Positions 1 through 8,604 of a DNA stretch of 64,000 nt are shown one piece after another. The notes beneath the pieces were generated by a model, which saw nothing but the letters and a program-made list of their open reading frames with translations, was not told where the DNA came from and did not search any database. Source of the stretch: Myxococcus guangdongensis (GTDB lineage Bacteria; Myxococcota; Myxococcia; Myxococcales; Myxococcaceae); the NCBI RefSeq assembly GCF_024198255.1, contig NZ_JAJVKW010000007.1, positions 62,001 through 126,000 on the forward strand. Reading direction: 5' to 3'. Numbering within the stretch: the first letter of the stretch is position 1; each line of letters starts with the position of its first letter. Both the position numbers and the translations under genes were made by a program.

Positions 1-2
1 CG

Positions 3-2642
3 GAGATCTGGATGGCGAAGTTCTTCCGCCTCCAGCATGGCTTGATGTCGGGCTTGTCCGCCTTCGTCGGCGCGTCCCTGCCGTCGTGGCTGGCGCCAGA
101 CTCCGACGACGACTTCACGAAGATGACGTGGAACCACTCGAAGATCGTCGCCTCGGATGGCGCCGAGGCGCTGGTCGGCGGGCACAACCTCAACATGGAC
201 CTGTTCACCAGCTATCCCCCCGTGCACGACGTGTCCGTCGTCATGCACGGCGCGGGGGCCCTGGGCGCGCAGCGGTTCCTGAACAGGATGTGGTCCTGCA
301 AGACGGACGTGGTGACCAAGGAGCTCCTGGACCCGGACACCCTGACGTGGGTGACCCGGGACGACGACAAGGCGGAGGTGCGAAGGCCCCTGGACCCGCT
401 GGAGCTGAAGGCGGCGCAGGACCTGCGCGCCCAGCGCTTCGAGCTCTTCTCGAAGCTCCATCTCGGCGGCCTGCCGGTGGACAGTCCCCGCCCTCGCCGC
501 CGCATCGGCATGGCGCCGTTGGACACCGTCTGGGAGGAGGAGCGCGACGAGGACCTCGTGCCGGACCTCATCCGTCAGGACGACCTCCAGACCCTGAGGG
601 ACCTCGAGGCGCCCGTCTTCGAGGAGGACCGGACCATCGGCTACGCGGGGTTGGGGGAGTACAAGCGCGCCAGCCGCGTGCTGTCCATCGGCAAGCACTG
701 GTCCGGCCCGGACATGGAGAACGACTACGAGAAGGCGTCCGAGCTGATGAAGGAGACGCTCATCAAGGGCTGCACGAGCATCCTGCGGCTGTCCCAGATG
801 GACCTGGTGAGCGCGTGGAAGAAGAAGTGGTCCTCACACGTCGTCTGTCATTGGATCATGGAGGCGTTGATCGCCCGGCCGAACCTGGTGGTCCAGGTCG
901 TGGTGTCCCCCCTGGACGCGGGCGCGGGCGCGGAGGGGGACCAGTACTCGTTCGGTTCCGGGGCGTGCCGCACGTTCGAGCTGTTCCAGTACTACATGGC
1001 GAGGACGCTCGAGGACGAGCTGCGAGCGGACGCGGAGAAGCGGCTGCGTGCCCTGGACCGCCTGCACATCGCGCCGTTCTATTACACGGACGTCCCCAGG
1101 GACATGACGCGGGAGGGGGAGTCGTACTTCTGGCCGAAGCTCACGCCCGAGGGCTTCACCGCGACCTTGAAGCAGAAGGCGCTCTCCGAGGTGCCGCCGG
1201 TCAAGGGCATCATCGGCAACGCGGTGGAGTCCGTGAAGAAGGCCAGTGGCGCCATCTTCGACAAGGTCCCCTCGGCGCCGGGCAATCACTCCAAGATCAT
1301 GATCGCCGATGACCAGGCGTATGTCGTCGGCTCGGACAACCTCTATCCAGGCTTCCTCTCGGAGTTCAACTACCTGGTGGAGGGGCCGAGCGCGGTGGGG
1401 GACATGCTGCGCACCTACTGGGAGCCGCTCTGGTCCTTCTCCGGCAAGCATTGCGTCAATCCCCGCTGTGACGGGGGCTGCAAGACGCTCAAGAACCCGC
1501 CCGGTCCCCGGGGGGGCCGTGGGCTGATGTCCGAGCAGCCCGCGAGCAGGTTGTTGATGGGCATGGGGCATGGGAGCCCGCTGCCGCGTCCCGAGCTCTT
1601 CGGCGGCCGCACGCCAGGAGGCCTCCAGTCCACCTCCTTCTTCGCCAGGAAGAGCGTGGGCCAGGATTGGTCCGAGCCGCTGCTGAACGACCACAACAGG
1701 GGGAGGGTCCTGCGGGTCGATCTGCGCGCGCCGCCGGACCTGATGGAGATCCTGAAGAAGGACGAGGAGACGGCGAAGAAGGAGAAGGAGGAGCGCGATC
1801 GCCTCAAGCGCCTGAACCCCGTGTCCGCGCCGACGCCCTCCACGGGGACGACACAACAGACCGGCTCCACGACGACGGGCGGGTCATCACCCTCGACGCA
1901 GAGCCCGGCCTCCAGCTCCTTCGAGAACCACGACAAGATCGAGGGGGCGCACTTCTACACGGACCAGCAGATCGACACGCTGCTTCGCCACTACCTGCGT
2001 GGCGTGCCGAACGTGGTGGTGCTGCGCGGCATCAACCTCTACGTGCTCAATCGCATCGCGCCGGACACGTATGACGAGGCGCTCCAGGGACTGGTCGCGG
2101 ATGCTCCGCCCCGTGTCATCATCCAGCCCTACAACATCAATGGCAATCACTGGGGGCTCATCTACATCAAGGTGGCGCCCCCGGCGCGAGGTGTCCGGGG
2201 CCAGGCACGCGTGCTCTTCGTCGACCCGCTCGGTCCGCAAGGTGTCCCCAACCTGGGCTCGCTGCGGCGCGCGTTCCCGGACCTGCTGGTCGAGCGCTCC
2301 GGCATCCGTTACCAGGACGACGTGATGGGGAGCCACAAGGATGGCCAGCACAGCTGTGGTCCGTGGATCATCCAGATCGCGCGGCATCTCGTCGCGAACG
2401 ATGGGGCCCTGCCTCCCACGGCGCGCCATCCTCGCGACGCGGCCATCGGGTTCCGCAGGGAGCATCAGCAGGTCCTGGACAACCTCAACCAGCAGCTCAT
2501 GGACGAGTTCGTCGTCGTGGACGACTTCGACGAGTCGCCCAAGCCCTCGGTCAAGAGCGGGGACCTCCCGAAGCCACCGTCTCCCGTCGACACCAGCAAG
2601 AAGGGCAATGACTTGGACGAAGACGATTTCGAAATCGTCTGA
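3..2642 (+). CDS. Phospholipase D-like protein fused to a Ulp1-like (clan CE) cysteine protease domain; 5' end probably outside the window
   Basis: Numbering is from the ATG at 12. Two HKD phosphodiesterase motifs are visible: H42-K44-D49 and H426-K428-D433, each followed by the GxxN-type tail (GGHN, GSDN). This is the paired catalytic signature of the phospholipase D superfamily. After a charged stretch and a Ser/Thr/Gly-rich linker (about 598-636) comes a separate C-terminal module with NHWGLIY (H713), FVDPLG (D738) and GQHSCGPW (Q779, C782). This His-Asp-(Gln)-Cys order is that of clan CE proteases (Ulp1, bacterial deubiquitinase-like effectors). The frame is open to the left edge and HKD1 lies only about 40 residues in, too few for a PLD half-domain, so the true start is probably upstream, although a GGAG-like site at 2-5 precedes the ATG at 12. 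The fusion suggests a secreted lipase/protease effector; the substrate is unknown. Confidence 0.85.
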   Translation, partial: EIWMAKFFRLQHGLMSGLSAFVGASLPSWLAPDSDDDFTKMTWNHSKIVASDGAEALVGGHNLNMDLFTSYPPVHDVSVVMHGAGALGAQRFLNRMWSCKTDVVTKELLDPDTLTWVTRDDDKAEVRRPLDPLELKAAQDLRAQRFELFSKLHLGGLPVDSPRPRRRIGMAPLDTVWEEERDEDLVPDLIRQDDLQTLRDLEAPVFEEDRTIGYAGLGEYKRASRVLSIGKHWSGPDMENDYEKASELMKETLIKGCTSILRLSQMDLVSAWKKKWSSHVVCHWIMEALIARPNLVVQVVVSPLDAGAGAEGDQYSFGSGACRTFELFQYYMARTLEDELRADAEKRLRALDRLHIAPFYYTDVPRDMTREGESYFWPKLTPEGFTATLKQKALSEVPPVKGIIGNAVESVKKASGAIFDKVPSAPGNHSKIMIADDQAYVVGSDNLYPGFLSEFNYLVEGPSAVGDMLRTYWEPLWSFSGKHCVNPRCDGGCKTLKNPPGPRGGRGLMSEQPASRLLMGMGHGSPLPRPELFGGRTPGGLQSTSFFARKSVGQDWSEPLLNDHNRGRVLRVDLRAPPDLMEILKKDEETAKKEKEERDRLKRLNPVSAPTPSTGTTQQTGSTTTGGSSPSTQSPASSSFENHDKIEGAHFYTDQQIDTLLRHYLRGVPNVVVLRGINLYVLNRIAPDTYDEALQGLVADAPPRVIIQPYNINGNHWGLIYIKVAPPARGVRGQARVLFVDPLGPQGVPNLGSLRRAFPDLLVERSGIRYQDDVMGSHKDGQHSCGPWIIQIARHLVANDGALPPTARHPRDAAIGFRREHQQVLDNLNQQLMDEFVVVDDFDESPKPSVKSGDLPKPPSPVDTSKKGNDLDEDDFEIV

Positions 2643-2863
2643 ATCCGGAACGGCCGGGTGCGCCACACGCGACGCCCATGACCGCCCGAGGAGCCACGCA
2701 GCGGAGAGTCCCGCTCCTGGGCTGACGCGTCAACCCAGGCCGCTCCGGGAGCGCATGACGTGTCAGCGATGTCCCGGGTCGGGGCTCGCGCGGGGCGCTC
2801 CCTCTGGGGGGCCCCTGGTTCACGCATTGCAATCCTCCGGTTCACCTGGAACTGGAGGATGCA

Positions 2864-3775
2864 TTGCGTTTCGTGAGTCGCGTGGTGGTCGCGGTCGGGC
2901 TGTTGGGGTGTGGTGGTTCGGAGCTGGCGGTGCCCGAGGACATGGGGCAGGGGGCCCAGGAGATCGTGGGCGGCGTCGAGGCGCGTCCTGGCTCGTGGCC
3001 CTGGATCGTCAGCCTGCAACGGGGCGGGAGCCATTTCTGCGGTGGCAGCCTGATTCGGGTGGGCAGCATGCAGGAGACCGACATCGTCCTCACCGCCGCG
3101 CACTGTGTCGTGGAGGGATACGCGGGTGTGACGGTGGTCGCGGGAGCCCACGACTTCTCCCGGCCCACGTCCACGCAGGTGGCCGTCCGTGTGGAGAGGG
3201 CCGTCTCTCATCCGCAATACAACCCGGACACGACGAGGAACGACATCGCCGTCCTCAAGCTCGAGCGCCCCATCCGCATCGGGGGCACGTGTGGCGAGCC
3301 CGCCGTGCCCCAGCGCCCCAACCTCTCCGCCGTGGTGTCCCTCAACGCCGCGCTGAGCGTCCAGGCCGTGTGTCTGCCGGCCGTGGGCGCAGAGCTCGCG
3401 GAGGGCACCATGGCGTCCATCGCGGGCTGGGGTCTGACGCGGGAGGGGGGCTATGACACCTCCAGCCTCCTGCTGCAGGTCGATGTTCCCATCGTCGGGG
3501 ACAGGGCCCTGGCGAAGAGCTATCAATCGCAAGGCATCGTGATCGACGGCCCCACGATGCTGGGCGCCGGGTACGCGCAGGGGGGCAAGGACGCGTGCCA
3601 GGGGGACAGCGGAGGGCCGCTGGTCGTGAGGTCAGGGACGAAGTACGTGCTCCACGGCATCACGAGCTTCGGCGTGGGCTGCGGGAGGCCGGGGCTTCCC
3701 GGCGTCTACACGCAGGTCTCCAGCTTCCTGCCGTGGATCCAGGCGCGAATCGCCGCCCTCAGCACCGTCCGGTAG
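2864..3775 (+). CDS. Trypsin-like serine protease (S1 family), putative lipoprotein
   Basis: A secreted endopeptidase of chymotrypsin fold. The N-terminus is hydrophobic and ends in LLGCGG, a likely lipobox. A short propeptide runs to IVGG (I34), the canonical mature N-terminus of S1 proteases. The catalytic triad is H80 (LTAAHC), D127 (RNDIAVLKL) and S249 (GDSGGPL). D243, six residues before the serine, corresponds to Asp189 of trypsin and predicts cleavage after Lys/Arg. The residue before IVGG is Glu33, so maturation would need cleavage after Glu, not Lys/Arg. The start is TTG, chosen because GGAGG lies 5 nt upstream (2854-2858) and nothing better is in frame. The gene stands alone, 221 bp after the PLD fusion gene; that gap shows no gene. 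Confidence 0.93.
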   Translation: MRFVSRVVVAVGLLGCGGSELAVPEDMGQGAQEIVGGVEARPGSWPWIVSLQRGGSHFCGGSLIRVGSMQETDIVLTAAHCVVEGYAGVTVVAGAHDFSRPTSTQVAVRVERAVSHPQYNPDTTRNDIAVLKLERPIRIGGTCGEPAVPQRPNLSAVVSLNAALSVQAVCLPAVGAELAEGTMASIAGWGLTREGGYDTSSLLLQVDVPIVGDRALAKSYQSQGIVIDGPTMLGAGYAQGGKDACQGDSGGPLVVRSGTKYVLHGITSFGVGCGRPGLPGVYTQVSSFLPWIQARIAALSTVR

Positions 3776-3940
3776 CCGCGGCGCCAACGGGTCACCCGAT
3801 GCGGCTCGCCATTCGCGGCGCGTAGTGACGCACGACCGCCTGGAGAGGGTGGACTCCCGGCCGTCGAGCCTCCAGGTCATCGCGCGATGAAATCGCACGG
3901 CGTGTCGGGGATGGAGGGCGCGGTGTCTGGCTTTACCACG

Positions 3941-3967
3941 ACGGTCCCCCGCGACGCGGGGAACCGT
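3941..3967. terminator. Hairpin between convergent genes, probable bidirectional terminator
   Basis: Arms 3941-3953 and 3955-3967 pair over 13 positions with one mismatch and a very tight loop. The hairpin sits between the ends of the convergent S1 protease gene and the small peptide gene, where a shared terminator is expected. There is no clear T-run on either side. Confidence 0.5.
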
Positions 3968-3986
3968 GACGGCGCGGATGCGGCGA

Positions 3987-4235
3987 CTAACAGGCGTTGC
4001 ACTCGGTGATGACGTAGGGCGTGACGTCCTCCGTCTCCGAGCACGCGCTCTCACCGCAGCCGCAGGTGAGCGTCAGCACGTGCGTCGTGTACGTCGCGTC
4101 GGCGAAGTAGTGGAACGTGCACGCCTGGGGCTCCAGGGACTCATGCGCCTGTGCCCGTGTCGCATACGTCAGCTGGCCGAGAAACAGCATTCCGGGGATG
4201 GCCAGCAACAGCGCGCCGAGCGGTAACTTCTTCAT
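3987..4235 (-). CDS. Small exported Cys-containing protein (82 aa), possibly DUF6289-like
   Basis: The start is placed at MKKLPLG, because a GGAG site lies just upstream and a typical Sec signal peptide follows (basic MKK, hydrophobic core, Ala-rich cleavage region near AQA). The mature part of roughly 55 residues contains HYFADATYTTHV, then a cluster of cysteines (CGCGESAC) and ends in ECNAC. The aromatic-D-A-T-Y-T-T pattern with scattered cysteines resembles the short DUF6289 peptides common in myxobacteria and other large-genome bacteria; this link is from memory of the family only. No enzymatic motif is visible. It is transcribed alone, divergent from the DUF4388/Roadblock gene. Confidence 0.7.
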   Translation of the reverse strand: MKKLPLGALLLAIPGMLFLGQLTYATRAQAHESLEPQACTFHYFADATYTTHVLTLTCGCGESACSETEDVTPYVITECNAC

Positions 4236-4458
4236 GGTGTCTCCAGGTGGAAACGACGAGGAAGCAGGCAGTCTGTCGGCTCCCGTGAGCCCTGCCCATG
4301 TCTTCCTGGTAGGGCCGCTCCGAGTCGCACTTTGTGTATGAGTTCTGCCGGGAAATATTCTTTCCATCCGCGTTGATCTCTGCGATGGGTCCGATCCGCT
4401 CCGAGTCTGGGGCGGGGTGAACCCAGATCACCCGATTTCCGCGAAAAATGCAGTCGGG

Positions 4459-4488
4459 TTGCGATATTGCGGGGCCGCTGGATATAGT
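4459..4488 (+). promoter_or_regulatory. Candidate sigma-70-type promoter of the DUF4388/Roadblock gene
   Basis: TTGCGA at 4459-4464 and TATAGT at 4483-4488 are separated by 18 nt and match the -35 and -10 consensus at 4/6 and 5/6 positions. Transcription would begin near 4495. That leaves only about 12 nt before the ATG at 4507 but about 50 nt before the alternative ATG at 4546, so the true start of the gene may be the latter. Confidence 0.4.
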
Positions 4489-4506
4489 TCCCGCAGAGCG
4501 ACGAAT

Positions 4507-5412
4507 ATGCAGATCAGTACACCTGGTGCGTCCCGGACCCACTCCATGGAACCAGCATCCCGAACGGTGACCCAGGTTTCACGGCCTGTATTGCGCACCG
4601 TCCTTCACGAGGCATTGGAGAGCCACCAGGGAGGTGAGGTGGTGGTGAAGTCCGCCAGCATCTCCGGGCGGATCTTCGTCGTCGGCCAGAAGGTTGCCTG
4701 GGCGGTCCTGAACGGGCCCGGCGTGCAGAACTTCTCGTCGGTGCTGATCCAACAGCAGCTCGTCACGCGTGACGATGTCGAGCAGGTCATGACGGAGTGC
4801 CGCAAGAGCGGCGGCAACTTCTGCGAGGTGTTGGTGTCGTGGGGGCTGGTGCCGCGCGAGACGTTGCGCGACCTGCTGCGCGAGCACATGGCCAGCCACG
4901 TCCAGGCGCTGCTGGCGGTGCCGGATGCCCAGGCGCTCTTCGTTCCCCAACCTCGCACCTACTCCAGCCAGCTGACGTTCACGCTGGAGGAGCTGCTGCA
5001 ACCTGTCGAGCAGCACACCACCCACCCCCCAGTCGAAAGAGAAGTCATGGCGAACGTGAAGCAGACCCTGGAAGAGACACTGAAGATCGAAGGCGCCTTC
5101 GCTGCGTGCCTGGTGGACGCGAAGAGCGGCATGTGTCTGGGCTCCCAGGGTGGCACCCCGGCCTTCAACATCGAGACGGCGGCCGCGGCGAACACCGAGG
5201 TGATGCGCGCCAAGATGAAGGCGATGAATGTCATTGGCCTCAAGGACAAGATCGAGGACATCCTCATCACGCTCGGCGAGCAGTACCACATCATCCGGCC
5301 GCTCTCGACGCGGGACGGTCTGTTCTTCTACCTCGCGCTGAACCGCGCCAACGCGAACCTGGCGATGGCCCGCTTCAAGCTGGCGGACATCGAGAAGAGC
5401 CTGACGCTCTGA
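4507..5412 (+). CDS. DUF4388-like N-terminus plus Roadblock/LC7 domain protein
   Basis: About 301 residues. The N-terminal half has the features of a DUF4388/PATAN-type module: SGRIFVVGQKVAWA, then helical segments with repeated leucines ending at FTLEELL. The C-terminal part (from about residue 180, starting MANVKQTLEETLKIEGAFAACLVD) is a Roadblock/LC7 fold. It has the alternating helix, strand and helix pattern seen in MglB-type partners of small GTPases, including the ...SGMCLG... strand and the closing KLADIEKSL helix. In myxobacteria such proteins act as small-GTPase partners or scaffolds in polarity and motility; no GTPase gene lies next to it here. The start is uncertain between 4507 and 4546; neither has a strong ribosome-binding site. 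Confidence 0.8.
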   Translation: MQISTPGASRTHSMEPASRTVTQVSRPVLRTVLHEALESHQGGEVVVKSASISGRIFVVGQKVAWAVLNGPGVQNFSSVLIQQQLVTRDDVEQVMTECRKSGGNFCEVLVSWGLVPRETLRDLLREHMASHVQALLAVPDAQALFVPQPRTYSSQLTFTLEELLQPVEQHTTHPPVEREVMANVKQTLEETLKIEGAFAACLVDAKSGMCLGSQGGTPAFNIETAAAANTEVMRAKMKAMNVIGLKDKIEDILITLGEQYHIIRPLSTRDGLFFYLALNRANANLAMARFKLADIEKSLTL

Positions 5413-5422
5413 GACGGTCCAC

Positions 5423-5458
5423 GTCGGCGCCCGGCTCCTCGTTGGAGCGGGCGCCGAC
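5423..5458. terminator. Strong GC hairpin between convergent genes
   Basis: Arms 5423-5438 and 5444-5458 pair over 15 bp with one bulged G and a 5-nt loop. The hairpin lies 10 bp past the Roadblock gene stop and 24 bp before the end of the convergent methyltransferase gene, so it probably ends transcription from both sides. Confidence 0.6.
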
Positions 5459-5482
5459 TCGGGACTCACGGGCGCGAGCCGT

Positions 5483-6613
5483 CTAGCGGCGCTTGACGAG
5501 CACGACACCGTCCTGGTGCGCGCCGTGGACCTTCTGGAGCAGCTCGCGGACCTCGAAGAAGCGCGCCCACTTCGTCCGGATGTAGTCCGCCTTGAAGAAG
5601 GTGTGGATGTTGTGGAAGGGCGAGGGCATGTAGCGCAGCACCACCCGCTCGGAGGGCATCGGCTGGTCGAACCACGCCGAGGACACGGGCTGGGTGTCGG
5701 ACTCCAGGCTGCGATACGGATGCAGGGTGAGGTCTCTCCGGATGGGGTGGTCCACGTCCCGGGCCATGGCGTCCCAGGTCCGCTCCGTGTGCAGGGAGAT
5801 GAACGCGACGCCGCCCGGCTTGAGGACACGGCGGAACTCCATCAGCCACGACTCCTCGAACTCATCCATGTGCGTGAAGACCGAGCCACAGAAGATGAGG
5901 TCGATGGACGCGTCGGGGATGGGCAGCGTCGGGACGATGCTGGTCTGGAAGAAGAAGCCCTTGGGTGACAGGTACCGGTTCATCCACCGGATGGCGTTCG
6001 AGTAGATGTCCGAGCCGAAGACCTCCGCCTTGGGGGCGTGCGCGAGGAAGTGGCGCAGCACCCGACCCGACGAGCAGGCGAAGTCGAGGAAGCGGAAGTG
6101 TCCCTCCGGGTCGATGCCCGCGGACTTCAGCAGCCCCTTCAAGAACAGGTAGTCGCTCAGCCCGTTGAGCCAGTAGCTGACGTGCTGCTCACCGAAGTAG
6201 TGCGCGCGCTCCTGCATGGGCGGGAGCGGGGAGGTGTCCGCCGCGACGTAGGCCTGGAGCTGTTCCTCGGAGAGCGCCTGGAGCAGGCGGGTCTGGACGG
6301 TGCCGTCATCGCCGAAGAGGCCCTTGGCGACCTGGGTGAGCGACTCGCCGCCGTGCTTCTCGCGGAGCAGCTCCGCGACGGGCGGGAGCGCCACCTTCAG
6401 GGGCCGGTCCGGCAGCGTCCAGACGGCGCTGGTGAGGTCCGGAGCGGGGGCCGGAGCGGGCTCGGGCGCGGGGGGCGACGCGACGGGTTCGGGAGCCACC
6501 GCGGGAGGTGGCGGCTCCAGCCAGGGCTTCAGGCGATGGATGAAGTTGCGGGCCGCGGACTTCACCAGGGGCTTGAGATGCTGAGACAGTGCTTTGTGTG
6601 TCTGATTGAACAT
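5483..6613 (-). CDS. Class I SAM-dependent methyltransferase
   Basis: 376 aa. The SAM-binding motif I is in FRFLDFACSSGRVLRHF (near residue 174), the acidic end of strand 2 is at FGSDIY, and motif IV/post-motif features follow (IDLIFCGSVFTHMDEF, LKPGGVAFISLH). This matches the Methyltransf_11/25 group, which methylates small molecules. The first 110 residues are different: a basic, helical N-terminus followed by a Pro/Ala-rich linker (about residues 35-65), so the catalytic domain is tethered. The start at MFNQTHKA was chosen because the upstream extension is Arg/Ala-rich and overlaps the divergent promoter region. The substrate cannot be predicted. Confidence 0.85.
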   Translation of the reverse strand: MFNQTHKALSQHLKPLVKSAARNFIHRLKPWLEPPPPAVAPEPVASPPAPEPAPAPAPDLTSAVWTLPDRPLKVALPPVAELLREKHGGESLTQVAKGLFGDDGTVQTRLLQALSEEQLQAYVAADTSPLPPMQERAHYFGEQHVSYWLNGLSDYLFLKGLLKSAGIDPEGHFRFLDFACSSGRVLRHFLAHAPKAEVFGSDIYSNAIRWMNRYLSPKGFFFQTSIVPTLPIPDASIDLIFCGSVFTHMDEFEESWLMEFRRVLKPGGVAFISLHTERTWDAMARDVDHPIRRDLTLHPYRSLESDTQPVSSAWFDQPMPSERVVLRYMPSPFHNIHTFFKADYIRTKWARFFEVRELLQKVHGAHQDGVVLVKRR

Positions 6614-6805
6614 GTCGTTTGCTATCCGGCCCCTGGTTCGAAAGCGGCGCAGTTGACCGCCGCGAATCGCAAAAAGCAACCTGTCACAGGCCGCCGTCGC
6701 GCGAGCAGCCGCTGCTCGGAGTGACGCTCTTGCGACCGGTGCCGCCTCGTCGTCCCCCGTCATTTCGGGTAGGCTCGCTGGCGAACACCCTGGAGCGAGC
6801 ACCGA

Positions 6806-8596
6806 ATGACCCTGTTCAGGAGGCCGTCCCCCCCGACGGCGGGTGAGTCGAGCGACGATTCGAGTCGCAGCACCACCCCCACGGAGACGCCCGCGCAGTC
6901 CGACATCCTCAGCTCACCCCCTCGGCCCCGCAGCGGGTTGGCCGGCGCGTCCCCTGGGCTCGGTGAGCGCAGGCCCGGCGCTCCCATGCGACCCCAGGCC
7001 CCTGCGTCGAATGAGCCGGAGTTCCCCACCGAGCGGCGCACCGCTCCTCCCGGCCAGGGCGCCGAGCGCCGTCCTCCCCAGCAGTCAGGCCCGCTTCCTT
7101 CCGTCATCGTATCGAACCCGGAGGGCGCCCCTCGCCGGCCTCCCTCCGCCGCTCCAGGCGCCCCGGAGCGCCGTCCCCAGGCCGCCGCGGCCCCGGGCGG
7201 CGCCGAGCGCAGGACCGTGCCCCCACCTGCCTACGGAGGCCCGGAGCGCCGCTCCGCCGTCACCGGCTCCCGTCGCGCGCTCGAGTCGGGCGGCCCCGGG
7301 GCTCCGGACCGCTTCTGGCCCACCCAGCCTCGGGACTTGTCCGAGACGGGGCTCACCGCCACGTTCGTCGAGGAGCTGGTGCTCAAGGCGCTGTTCTTCG
7401 CCGGCGAGATGCGCGGCATGGACCTGGCCAGCCGCCTGCAACTGCCCACGTCGATTGTCGACGACATCATCGAGGGCCTGCGCCGCCAGAAGTACGTGGA
7501 CATCCGCGGCGGCGGCGCGTCCGGCGTGGGCAAGTCGACGATGATCTACCAGCTCACGCCCTTCGTCACGGACGTGCTCCGGCAGATCACGGACCGCAAC
7601 CGCTACAACGGCCCGGCGCCGGTGCCCTTCCAGGAGTACGTGGCGGCGGTGAAGCGGCAGACGGTGCGCGGCAATCGCATCACCCGCGCGCGGATGCAGG
7701 ACAAGTTCGGCGACCTCATCATCCGCGACTACATCTACGACGGCATCGGCCCGGCGATGAACTCCGGGCGCGCCATCTTCTTCTACGGGCCGCCGGGCAA
7801 TGGCAAGACAGCCATCTGCCAGGGCATGGTGAACTGCTTCGACGGGGACATCTTCATCCCCCACGCCATCCTCATCGACGACTTCGTGGTGCGCGTCTTC
7901 GACAGCAACCTCCACAAGCCCGTGGAGGAGGAGGGCGCCCCCTCGTACGACAGGCGCTGGGTGCGCTGCCGGCGGCCGCTCGTCGTCGTGGGCGGTGAGC
8001 TGACGCTGGAGATGCTCGACCTCGTGTACTCGCCGGAGGTGAAGTACTACGAGGCCCCGTTCCAGATGAAGGCCAGCAACGGGATGCTCCTCATCGACGA
8101 CTTCGGCCGGCAGAAGGTCTCCCCCAAGGACCTGCTCAACCGGTGGATCGTCCCGCTGGAGAGCGACATCGACATGCTCACCCTGCACACCGGCAAGAAG
8201 CTGCAGGTGCCCTTCGATGTGTTCGCCGCCTTCTCCACCAACCTGGACCCCAGCGCGCTCGTGGACGACGCCTTCCTGCGCCGCGTCCGCTACAAGCTGG
8301 AGGTGCAGCGCCCGGACGAGGAGCAGTTCCATCAAATCTTCGAGGTGATGTGTCGCAAGCGCGGCGTGGCCTACAACGCCAACGCGGTCGAATACCTCAT
8401 CGAGCAGCACTACCGGCCCACCGAGCGTCCCTTCGCGGCCTGCCAGCCCCGCGACTTGCTGGACCAGGTCATCGACATGTCCCACTACCTGGGGCAGGAG
8501 CCGCGCCTGGACCCGGCGCTGCTGGACGCCGCCGTGCGCAGCTACTTCGTGCGCTTCGACAAGGCCGCGGAGACCACCGCGGCCTCCGCGGACTGA
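6806..8596 (+). CDS. AAA+ ATPase with a disordered Pro/Arg-rich N-terminus
   Basis: 596 aa. Residues 1-165 are low complexity (Pro, Ala, Gly, Ser) and carry at least five spaced ERR motifs (GERRP, TERRT, AERRP, PERRP, AERRT, PERRS). A winged-helix-like segment follows (about 180-250, ETGLTATFVEELVLKALFF onward). The ATPase core has Walker A GPPGNGKT (near 330), Walker B MLLIDDFGR (near 427), a sensor-1 Asn in FSTNLDP (near 474) and an Arg-finger candidate in FLRRVRYKL. A GGAG site lies 10 nt before the ATG. The ATPase should be cytoplasmic and remodel a partner protein; neighbours give no hint to the client. It is convergent with wbqC, with an 8-bp gap. Confidence 0.88.
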   Translation: MTLFRRPSPPTAGESSDDSSRSTTPTETPAQSDILSSPPRPRSGLAGASPGLGERRPGAPMRPQAPASNEPEFPTERRTAPPGQGAERRPPQQSGPLPSVIVSNPEGAPRRPPSAAPGAPERRPQAAAAPGGAERRTVPPPAYGGPERRSAVTGSRRALESGGPGAPDRFWPTQPRDLSETGLTATFVEELVLKALFFAGEMRGMDLASRLQLPTSIVDDIIEGLRRQKYVDIRGGGASGVGKSTMIYQLTPFVTDVLRQITDRNRYNGPAPVPFQEYVAAVKRQTVRGNRITRARMQDKFGDLIIRDYIYDGIGPAMNSGRAIFFYGPPGNGKTAICQGMVNCFDGDIFIPHAILIDDFVVRVFDSNLHKPVEEEGAPSYDRRWVRCRRPLVVVGGELTLEMLDLVYSPEVKYYEAPFQMKASNGMLLIDDFGRQKVSPKDLLNRWIVPLESDIDMLTLHTGKKLQVPFDVFAAFSTNLDPSALVDDAFLRRVRYKLEVQRPDEEQFHQIFEVMCRKRGVAYNANAVEYLIEQHYRPTERPFAACQPRDLLDQVIDMSHYLGQEPRLDPALLDAAVRSYFVRFDKAAETTAASAD

Positions 8597-8604
8597 CGCA
8601 CCCT

